This document shows, piece by piece, positions 52,268 to 60,027 of a stretch of DNA of 64,000 nt; position 1 is the stretch's first letter, and every line of letters starts with the position of its first letter. Origin of the DNA: Sneathiella aquimaris. GTDB taxonomy: Bacteria; Pseudomonadota; Alphaproteobacteria; Sneathiellales; Sneathiellaceae. The stretch covers positions 2,797,501-2,861,500 of the forward strand of contig NZ_CP112881.1 in the NCBI RefSeq assembly GCF_026409565.1, read 5' to 3'. The notes below the pieces were generated by a model. The model made no database searches. It saw only the letters and a list, made by a program, of their open reading frames with translations, and was not told the origin of the DNA. Position numbers and translations under genes: made by a program.

Positions 52268-53446
52268 ATGTTTGTGAAATTCTTTTTCACTCTAAAGGAC
52301 GCGAAAATTCCCGTCACCTTGCGGGAATACCTGACGTTGATCGAAGCATTAAAAGCGGGCTGCGCAGAATATTCTGTGAACGACTTTTATTTTCTGGCCC
52401 GGACAACCTTGGTGAAAGACGAAAAGAACCTGGACAAATTTGATCAGGTTTTTGGCCATTGTTTTAATGGCATTGAATTTATCGGCGATGATCAAACTGT
52501 TGAAATTCCTGATGAATGGCTGAAAAAACTGGCTGAACTCTCGCTAACAGACGAAGAGAAGGCACAGGTTGAAGCCCTTGGCGGGTGGGAAAAACTAATG
52601 GAAACCCTTCAGGAGCGCTTGAAGGAACAGGAAAAACGCCATCAGGGTGGCAACAAATGGATTGGAACGGCTGGTCGCTCCCCGTTTGGTGCTTATGGTT
52701 ATAATCCTGAAGGGGTCCGTATCGGACAGAAGGAAAGCCGTCATCGTCGCGCGGTAAAGGTCTGGGATAAACGGGAATACAAAAACCTGGATGCGGATGT
52801 CGAACTGGGCACCCGAAATATTAAAGTCGCGATGAAACGACTGCGTCAATTTGCCCGCGAAGGCGCCGCTGACGAGCTGGATCTGGATGACACCATCCGG
52901 TCAACAGCTCGCAATGCAGGTTTTCTGGACCTCAAAATGCGCCCGGAACGCCACAATACGGTCAAGGTCCTTATCCTGTTTGATATCGGTGGTTCTATGG
53001 ACGATCATATTAAAGCCTGCGAGGAACTGTTTTCTGCTGCCCGTACTGAGTTCAAGCACCTGGAATTTTATTACTTCCACAACTGCGTTTACGAAAAGCT
53101 TTGGAAAGATAACAAGCGTCGCCATGCAGACTTTAAAGCCACATGGGATGTCCTTCACACCTATCCGGCTGACTACAAACTGATTATCGTCGGCGACGCC
53201 ACGATGTCCCCGTATGAAATCGCCTATGCCGGGGGCAGTGTTGAACATTGGAATGAAGAGCCTGGACAGGTCTGGATGGAAAGAATGCTTAACATCTATC
53301 ATAAAGCGGTTTGGCTAAATCCGGTTCCTGAAAAATATTGGGACTACACACCTTCTGTGCAAATGGTCAAACAACTCATGACAGACCGCATGTACCCTCT
53401 GACCATCGGCGGGCTTGAAGATGCCATGAAAGAGTTGAGCCGCTAG
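52268..53446 (+). CDS. VWA-domain protein, CoxE family
   Basis: The 392-residue protein is the partner of the MoxR ATPase. The N-terminal helical half (MFVKFFFTLKDAKIPVTLRE, LYxxAR-like FYFLARTTLVKDE) is typical of CoxE proteins. A Gly-rich linker with KWIGTAGRSPFGAYGYNPEG follows. The VWA domain (about 230-390) has the metal site D-I-G-G-S in LILFDIGGSMDDH, a non-classical DxGxS form with serine kept, then FHNCVYE and IIVGDATMSPYE. The gene is followed by a strong stem and T-run (53462-53492), so the pair forms a two-gene operon. Confidence 0.92.
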   Translation: MFVKFFFTLKDAKIPVTLREYLTLIEALKAGCAEYSVNDFYFLARTTLVKDEKNLDKFDQVFGHCFNGIEFIGDDQTVEIPDEWLKKLAELSLTDEEKAQVEALGGWEKLMETLQERLKEQEKRHQGGNKWIGTAGRSPFGAYGYNPEGVRIGQKESRHRRAVKVWDKREYKNLDADVELGTRNIKVAMKRLRQFAREGAADELDLDDTIRSTARNAGFLDLKMRPERHNTVKVLILFDIGGSMDDHIKACEELFSAARTEFKHLEFYYFHNCVYEKLWKDNKRRHADFKATWDVLHTYPADYKLIIVGDATMSPYEIAYAGGSVEHWNEEPGQVWMERMLNIYHKAVWLNPVPEKYWDYTPSVQMVKQLMTDRMYPLTIGGLEDAMKELSR

Positions 53447-53461
53447 GGCTTTTCAGACTTA

Positions 53462-53492
53462 TAGGCCGCGTTCTCGCGGCCTAATCTTTTTC
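53462..53492 (+). terminator. Intrinsic terminator of the moxR-coxE operon
   Basis: AGGCCGCG and CGCGGCCT form an 8-bp stem with TTCT loop, followed by AATCTTTTTC. It overlaps the 3' end of the convergent minus-strand gene. Confidence 0.8.
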
Positions 53493-54032
53493 TTCAACAA
53501 ACTTGATGGACGCAAGCAGTCTGGTGACCCGTGCCAAGGTTAGTTTTTGCAAAATAATGCTGATCAAAAGATAATATACAGCGACATGCAAAACTGTGTC
53601 GTTCAATAACGTTCTCGAATAATAGATGCCTGCAATCACTGCCATCATTACGAAGAACCATAACCGGCCACAGGTTTTCGCCCGTGGGATCAATTTTTGC
53701 AATTTATCACTATGAAGCTCATGCTTGTACCAAAGGTCAAAAACCGTCGAGATGCTTAAAACGGGAATAACAACAAACAACACCAGCAATCCGACACTAT
53801 AGGCACCATGCCCGGTCTTAACCAATTCCATGGCAGCAATGACCAGAGAATACTGACCATCCAGCCCAAGATATCCGTTCAACGTGACCAGAGGGGCAGC
53901 CACGCCAAATCCCAAAAGCGCTGCTGCAAAAATCGTCAACAGCCCCACAAATCGATCGAACCCGACCGCATGCTTGGAAATGGTATTATATCCGGATCGA
54001 CCGACCAATAGTCGCTCAAAAAACTGACGCAT
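53481..54032 (-). CDS. Four-helix membrane protein, PqiA-like
   Basis: The 183-residue protein has about four hydrophobic helices (LLTIFAAALLGFGVAAPLVT, GLLVLFVVIPVLSISTVFDL, LWFFVMMAVIAGIYYS, VAVYYLLISIILQKL). The pattern PLVTL...GHGAYSVGLLVLFVVIPVL resembles one half of a paraquat-inducible protein A. PqiA helps lipid transport across the envelope with MCE proteins, but none is nearby and the protein is half-length, so function is uncertain. It starts at ATG 54032 after AGGGA. Its own promoter (54062-54089) sits just past the terminator of the RHS gene, making it the next gene on that strand. Confidence 0.55.
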   Translation of the reverse strand: MRQFFERLLVGRSGYNTISKHAVGFDRFVGLLTIFAAALLGFGVAAPLVTLNGYLGLDGQYSLVIAAMELVKTGHGAYSVGLLVLFVVIPVLSISTVFDLWYKHELHSDKLQKLIPRAKTCGRLWFFVMMAVIAGIYYSRTLLNDTVLHVAVYYLLISIILQKLTLARVTRLLASIKFVEEKD

Positions 54033-54061
54033 CTTTGTTGTCCCTGTCCTTTTCTTTTAGG

Positions 54062-54089
54062 TTTATCGTATTGACATAGCGAATGGCAA
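54062..54089 (-). promoter_or_regulatory. Candidate promoter of the PqiA-like gene
   Basis: Minus-strand TTGCCA (54089-54084) and GATAAA (54067-54062) are 16 bp apart, between the RHS terminator and the ATG at 54032. Confidence 0.4.
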
Positions 54090-54107
54090 CAAAAGTTCTT
54101 TATCATA

Positions 54108-54143
54108 AAAAAAGGGCGGCAAATTCGATGCCGCCCTTTTTAT
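54108..54143. terminator. Bidirectional intrinsic terminator after the RHS gene
   Basis: AAAAAGGGCGGC and GCCGCCCTTTTT form a long GC stem around a short AT loop, with A/T runs on both sides, 27 bases past the RHS stop. Confidence 0.85.
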
Positions 54144-54169
54144 ATTTAGACCAAAGAACAGAAGTCGGT

Positions 54170-57100
54170 TTAGTCAATGGTCCCCGGGACAGAAGGACGT
54201 TCTATCGCGGGCCCTTCCGCCCGATCCGACCATTCTGAAGAGTGCCGACTTTCGCTAACAGGCTGTGTGACCGATTCAGACTCCGAATTTTCACCGCTCC
54301 GTTCAACGCCAGGACCTTGGCCTCCATCCGAAGACACTTCCGCATCTGAACCGGCATCTGAGTGCCCATACTGTCCATCCCATTGCACTTCATGCTGCCT
54401 CAGGATTGCCATCCACTCATCCGTTGGCAAAAAGGCTCTGTCATCAAATTTTGCCAACCGCAGTCCCTGCACCGGTCCTAGAGCGCGGAACCAGAAGCCA
54501 CTTGTTCTTGGATTTGCGGAACTACGCTGCTTAATGATCGTAAACGATTTTCGGCTCCAGGCGTTGATATAGGCCAATGGACTGGCCGCAGGCGCCAATA
54601 TTATCAGCGCCAGGTTTCGCAACCAAGCCGTTCGAAAATCGGCCCAGTCATGATTGGGAAGTGCCGGAAAAATAGCCGCAAGGCCGCCATAATATCCTGC
54701 GGATCCAACAAGATACCACGCATACATCTGCATAACATAGGCAGGATACCATAGGGACTGCAAACGTGCATTCCATGAACCAGGCTCAAAATGCCTCGCA
54801 AAAAACCCACCTCTGGCATTAAATTTACGATAGGCGATCGAGGCTTTGATGATCGTCCGACGCCACCACGGCATTGCGGCGAGATCCTCCTCCGTCATAT
54901 TCTGGTCGTAAGTTGGGTTTGGTGCCTTCGTCATAAGATAATAGGGCAGAAGAGCCGCAGAGCCGAGGAAACTAAACACAAAGGTGCGAAGCAGTCTCCA
55001 ACCGATTTCTTCACCAAAATCATTCATTCCGTCCGAAACCATTGGGAACCCACGGGCCCAGCGCGCCAGATACGTGATTGCCGTGAAAGCAACCAATTGA
55101 ACCGATACTTTCCAGAACATGCGACGCAGGGAGGCTGATAAGTAGTCTTTGCTTGTCGCACCTCGTTCAGCAATTCCTTTCCAATAGTACGCTTCGTTCG
55201 CTGTATACCCCTTTCCATATGCCGAGAAGGCCGTAACAGTCATCGCGTATAAGCCCAGATCCTTGAAAAAGCCTGGTGTCACCACGTTCCCATCGGAAAA
55301 TGTATACGACGTCGGGAACCACCATGCGAGCAAGGCCGACCCAAGCAAACTTTGCAAATAGCCCCCCGTTCGCGTCCACCCTTGCATGTAACCCGATTGT
55401 GCAATTCGATCATAGGCAGCCTTATCCTGCGCGTCCGGCTCGTCACCCACGGGCGCAGGGCCCACTTCCGGTGCCTGTGCGCCCGGCAGGATGCCAAAGG
55501 TCCAACTCCAGAAACTTGGATAACGCACCCAATTTTCAGGTGCCGGCAAAACGTCACCTCCGTCATCACTAAGGGACACTTCTCTCAAGCGAACAATCTG
55601 CGGATCCGCCATAGCCTGTTCTTCAAGGGATCCATCGGACGCGTTGGATTTTACTTCAAGCTCTACGCCCTGAAGAATTGGATCAGGCCGGGATGGGAGT
55701 GCAGATCGTCCTGCCTCAATATCCATGGCATATGTTGGACTTTCCATCCGACCATCACGGTCAACAAAATTGACCGGGTCGCCACTGGTGTACGCATAGG
55801 CGTCTTTAGTCGCGCGGGCAGGATCAATGCTCAAATATTTACCGATCGTCGGGTCAAGCAAACGGGCGCCCCCATTTATCAGCTGGGTTTCCGTGTCATA
55901 TTCGAGCCCCGCAAACTTGAACCGGAAATTATTATTACCGCCAGTCAGGCCGTTATCCTGGATCATTCCGTATGGATGATAAAAGACCGACGCAGTCTGA
56001 TGACCTGCTTCGTCAGACACAGAAATCACACTGCCGCGAATATCATAGTGAAAATAAACCGAATGAGCTGCTTTAGGAGTTCCGTCCCCCCCTTCCAACG
56101 CCGCGTGGGCCGCTGGCGTTAAAATTGCCATGAGAAAGGACGCCATTACGAAAGAAGACACAATCGTCATAGCCGGGTTTCTACGGGATGAAGACATAGG
56201 GAAGACGACCCTGTTCGACCGATCGGTAACTCTTTCGAAAACTGCCAGAGAAAATATCGCAATTGAAAAAATGCCGAGCAACATCATCAATCCAGTGTTC
56301 AAATGGCTGCTTCCTGCTGCAATCGCTTTATCAATAAGGGTGCTCAACTGATGCTGAAAAGTCCCATGTGTTTCATTTCCAGAAGCAGGCGCAAAACCAG
56401 CAAAATCATCCTCTTCCAGTATTTTGGTAAAGGCCGCAACACGACCCATATAGTCCCAAACATACCGGGTCGCCTGCATACGACCCTCGTCTAAGAGCGA
56501 TACCTCATAAAAAGGATCAACGTAAAAGGTAGTGGATCCTTCTTCAGCCCGTTTTTCTAACCGCTGTCCTGTATGATCATAAACGAACTCAGTCACCGCT
56601 GATACACCGCCAGAACGAAGGTTGCTTTTCAGAAGATTATTTTCAATATCGAATAGAAATTCTCTGACTTCACCGCGTCGCGTAAGTTGATTGATATTGC
56701 CAAATTTGTCATAATTTATGCCGGTTTCCTGCCCAGACACATTGACGCTTTCAGGGTCCCGCTGACGGATTTCGGTGCGATGGTTAAACCGGTCGAACGA
56801 TTGACGTGCAACGACGCGCCCATCGATTGTGTCCTTATAGGTCTTTAGACGTTGATCTTCTGTATAGGTATAGTCCCGTTTGGCATGACGAACGGTCTTG
56901 CGTTCTTTCAAGTAACGATTTTCTTCGGATACCAAATCCGTGCCGGGCTTGAAATCATACGCGAGCCGCGAAAAAACCTGTTCCGGGTCCTGTTCACCGC
57001 GGTATGTAACAATTTCCGTTATTTTACCGTCGTTCCCCCACTGATAAGTTTCGACAACCTCATTGCCAAGAAAACGGCTTAGCTTCTTTGTCCCGTCTTC

Positions 57101-59833
57101 AGAAATTTCAGGACGATATTCAATGATCGGTTTATCCAGGCGTCCCCATCCATCCGGCGCCTGCTCCAACCAGTTGATCCGGGCAAGACGGCTTCCCTCA
57201 TAGGTGTAACTAATTTTAGAACCATCGGGATAGGTTACTGTCTTCAACTGATCATTCTGATAGTCATAAAGCAGTGTAAAGCTCAGAAACTCTTCATCAG
57301 AAACAGGAAAGCGTACGGTTTTTTCCGTTACAAGGCCTTTGGTCGAGTATAAGAACTCAACTTCATGCCCCTCAGGTAAAATGGCCTTTCCAATTTTCTG
57401 CGGGTGTTGGTTTGAATAGGTAAATTCATAGAATTTCCGATTGGGTAGGGTTTTGCGTTTAAGTCTGTTCTGGTCGTCATACTCCAAAAAGAGAGTTTCA
57501 TCCGCCCGGCTTATCTCGGAAACAAGGCCCTGTTTGTTATAGTCAAAAGACGTATCGCCATACCCTTCCTTAACCTCACGTATAATTTTCCCTTCCCGAT
57601 TATACGTTATCTCCTGAAAGCGACCGGCTTCATCCATTACTCTGGTGACCTGCCCTTGCGGAGAATAGGCATTCTCAAGGTAGCTTTCGGAGCGCTGTGT
57701 CCCGTCCGGCCCGATCTCCTGACCCGATATTTTCACAACACGTCCCAAACTGTCTGTTACTTTTTCAGCCCGTTTGGTAAGCAGGAGTTGATCATCCTCA
57801 GAGAACATTTTGACATTATTCAGAACACGCAAATAACCGTTTGCCAGGGTCTCTTTCGTGACTTCCTTTACAATTGACACCTTTGAAGACGATGCTTTTC
57901 GCGGGTCCGCGATGTCAACGCGCTGCCCGACCTCAAGGCCCGCCGCATCCAGGATCAGCTGAGTTCTAGACCCATTGGGCAAGACCTCTTTGATAACCCG
58001 TCCCGTCCCTGCATCATATTCCAAGAACGCCGATGTTAATGTTTTCCCTTCCTGCATTTCCACGGAAACCGGAAATGTTTTAAAAGCATCATCATATTTA
58101 ATGCGTGTTTCAGTATTTCCCTGACGGGCAACAATAATATTTCCGTGTCTGTCCAGCTCTTGAGAGGATGTCTTATTTTCCAATACTTGCCCCGCACGGG
58201 TTCCGGTAATGGTTGACCCGGTTAACAGATCACCGTCGAAGCGGTAAGCCCATTCCTTGGTTGAAACCTCTGAAGTCTCAGCGGATTTGAACTGGCGTGA
58301 CACCAACAGATTGCCTGCATCTTCCGCCACAGGACGAAGTGCGACCTGATCCAGATAGGTGAAAGAATGCTCTCCCTCCTCTGTCGTGATTGAAACGATC
58401 CTGCCTTTGGCATCATACTTACGTTTGTGAGTAAGCATCGTTGTTATCTGCCCTGACGGATTGTATTGCTGCGCAATCGTTTCCTTCAGGAGTGTACTGG
58501 TTACATGTGCCGCTTTGTGCGGTGCATAGACATAAGTTTCATCAGATAAGGGCTGGAAAACAGGGGCTGGGTCACCGTCTTCAAAAGTAACATCAGCAAC
58601 TGTTTCTTTCACAAGTATGCCCGCAGTTTCCCCTTCTCCAAACTCCGTTAAGGACCCAATCCCGCCATCAGCCGGATAGCTTTTGGCCAAACCAAACCCT
58701 ACTCTTTTTCCCTCCTTAATCTGAGGCTTTTCAAACAGATAATTTTCTACCCCCATAAAACGTCCCTGATCTTTCAGAACAAGGGAAGAAAGAACTGGGC
58801 CGGACTTGGTTTTGCCATAAGTAAACTCTGTTTCCCCGCCCCGGCCATTTTGAACGGCTGACAAAAGGCCCCCTTCTTTGGTCCAGGAAAATTCATAAGG
58901 CGCGAAGCAAGAAAGCGATTTACCTTCTCCCTGGGCGCATTCACTGAGTGTGGAAAGCATCCCTGACCGGGAATATGTCAATTGATAGGCCCGCACCAGT
59001 TTTTCAGCGACAGAACTTGTAAGGCCAATAAGCCGCTCTGGATTTTTGTCATCATAGGTTAAATGAACCGCACGCAGGTTCCGCTTTTCGGCCTTATCCT
59101 GACCATAGTAAATTGTACTGATGGCACCTGTTTTTGCGTCATACCGGTATAAAACAAAATTTTCAAACCGGTCAAAAATAGTGTTAATTTCCCACGGCCC
59201 TGTTTCCAGCGTATCCATAGTTGGTGCCGTATAATATTGACGCAGCCCATTCCCATCCTTCAGCAGAAAACCCACATCAGATTTCTGCAAGAGAATACGC
59301 GGATCATTGGGTAAAGAATACAAAGTCCCAGACTTCGCCCCGGTTACTGGTATCAATGGCACGTTGCCAAGACAGTATTTTCCCCCCTGACCACACTGAG
59401 TAATGCTTTCAGGATGGGTCAGTGCAACTTCAAATCCGGCGTTCTGATCGACTTCGGATTTCGCAATACGGATCTTTAGATCCGGTTGCAGGCCGTTGGT
59501 GCCCGGTGCGATACCGATTGGAAAACGAGCTTCTGGCATTCCACGATACCGGTCGACAGTCACATAAAACTGGGCGTCTTCTCGCTCAAGGGTAGAGCCT
59601 TGTTCAGGCGGTAATTTAATGTGTGGGCGAAGTTTTAAGATCAGCGAGAGTTCTTCATCAAGCTTTTTTCCGATGAGACTGGGTTCAAAATCCAAAATTG
59701 TTTCGGCAGTCACCGTTTGGGTTGTGTTTGCATAAACCCCAGTACCCATCACCAGACAGGAAAGGCCAGCTGACAACAGCATTGCCTTGATCAGAGCTTT
59801 AAATCTGCAGGGCAGAGTTTCCGTTCGTTTCAT
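54170..59833 (-). CDS. Giant RHS/YD-repeat exported protein with multi-helix membrane C-terminal domain
   Basis: A 1887-residue protein. Residues 1-35 form a signal peptide (ending GVYA). RHS/YD repeats fill roughly 230-1180, with many units of the type G-x2-(x)-x-YDxxGxL (for example YEYDDQNRLKRKTLPN as read in LFLEYDDQNRLKRKT). Two membrane helices follow at about 1183-1203 and 1221-1243, joined by an Arg-rich loop. The RHS-associated core ends INGGARLLDPTIGKYLSIDP...DRDGR at residue 1362. The 525 residues after it vary in RHS proteins and often carry a toxin. Here they hold about six hydrophobic segments (near 1492, 1524, 1571, 1614, 1694, 1738) and a Ser/Glu/Gly-rich tail from about 1800. 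No nuclease, deaminase or protease motif is recognised. No secretion genes or VgrG are nearby. Confidence 0.85.
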   Translation of the reverse strand: MKRTETLPCRFKALIKAMLLSAGLSCLVMGTGVYANTTQTVTAETILDFEPSLIGKKLDEELSLILKLRPHIKLPPEQGSTLEREDAQFYVTVDRYRGMPEARFPIGIAPGTNGLQPDLKIRIAKSEVDQNAGFEVALTHPESITQCGQGGKYCLGNVPLIPVTGAKSGTLYSLPNDPRILLQKSDVGFLLKDGNGLRQYYTAPTMDTLETGPWEINTIFDRFENFVLYRYDAKTGAISTIYYGQDKAEKRNLRAVHLTYDDKNPERLIGLTSSVAEKLVRAYQLTYSRSGMLSTLSECAQGEGKSLSCFAPYEFSWTKEGGLLSAVQNGRGGETEFTYGKTKSGPVLSSLVLKDQGRFMGVENYLFEKPQIKEGKRVGFGLAKSYPADGGIGSLTEFGEGETAGILVKETVADVTFEDGDPAPVFQPLSDETYVYAPHKAAHVTSTLLKETIAQQYNPSGQITTMLTHKRKYDAKGRIVSITTEEGEHSFTYLDQVALRPVAEDAGNLLVSRQFKSAETSEVSTKEWAYRFDGDLLTGSTITGTRAGQVLENKTSSQELDRHGNIIVARQGNTETRIKYDDAFKTFPVSVEMQEGKTLTSAFLEYDAGTGRVIKEVLPNGSRTQLILDAAGLEVGQRVDIADPRKASSSKVSIVKEVTKETLANGYLRVLNNVKMFSEDDQLLLTKRAEKVTDSLGRVVKISGQEIGPDGTQRSESYLENAYSPQGQVTRVMDEAGRFQEITYNREGKIIREVKEGYGDTSFDYNKQGLVSEISRADETLFLEYDDQNRLKRKTLPNRKFYEFTYSNQHPQKIGKAILPEGHEVEFLYSTKGLVTEKTVRFPVSDEEFLSFTLLYDYQNDQLKTVTYPDGSKISYTYEGSRLARINWLEQAPDGWGRLDKPIIEYRPEISEDGTKKLSRFLGNEVVETYQWGNDGKITEIVTYRGEQDPEQVFSRLAYDFKPGTDLVSEENRYLKERKTVRHAKRDYTYTEDQRLKTYKDTIDGRVVARQSFDRFNHRTEIRQRDPESVNVSGQETGINYDKFGNINQLTRRGEVREFLFDIENNLLKSNLRSGGVSAVTEFVYDHTGQRLEKRAEEGSTTFYVDPFYEVSLLDEGRMQATRYVWDYMGRVAAFTKILEEDDFAGFAPASGNETHGTFQHQLSTLIDKAIAAGSSHLNTGLMMLLGIFSIAIFSLAVFERVTDRSNRVVFPMSSSRRNPAMTIVSSFVMASFLMAILTPAAHAALEGGDGTPKAAHSVYFHYDIRGSVISVSDEAGHQTASVFYHPYGMIQDNGLTGGNNNFRFKFAGLEYDTETQLINGGARLLDPTIGKYLSIDPARATKDAYAYTSGDPVNFVDRDGRMESPTYAMDIEAGRSALPSRPDPILQGVELEVKSNASDGSLEEQAMADPQIVRLREVSLSDDGGDVLPAPENWVRYPSFWSWTFGILPGAQAPEVGPAPVGDEPDAQDKAAYDRIAQSGYMQGWTRTGGYLQSLLGSALLAWWFPTSYTFSDGNVVTPGFFKDLGLYAMTVTAFSAYGKGYTANEAYYWKGIAERGATSKDYLSASLRRMFWKVSVQLVAFTAITYLARWARGFPMVSDGMNDFGEEIGWRLLRTFVFSFLGSAALLPYYLMTKAPNPTYDQNMTEEDLAAMPWWRRTIIKASIAYRKFNARGGFFARHFEPGSWNARLQSLWYPAYVMQMYAWYLVGSAGYYGGLAAIFPALPNHDWADFRTAWLRNLALIILAPAASPLAYINAWSRKSFTIIKQRSSANPRTSGFWFRALGPVQGLRLAKFDDRAFLPTDEWMAILRQHEVQWDGQYGHSDAGSDAEVSSDGGQGPGVERSGENSESESVTQPVSESRHSSEWSDRAEGPAIERPSVPGTID

Positions 59834-60027
59834 TATACGTGCACCTTTTTCAAGCTGAATGTAGTTCGCTCGCGTCTCAAAAGACGGCTTTCATTAAAAG
59901 GAGAACGCAGGAAGAGCAGAGTCTGTGAGGAACCCATTTAAAAATCATACGATTTCACGAAAGGCCTGGTTGCGCTGTCTTAGTAAACATCAACAAAATT
60001 AGATTGTTACAGACAAAGGTATCTCAA

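Noticed and set aside
54170-59833. Type VI secretion effector assignment for the RHS protein
   Set aside because: It has a Sec-type signal peptide and no PAAR or VgrG-linked N-terminus, and no secretion system genes occur in the window.
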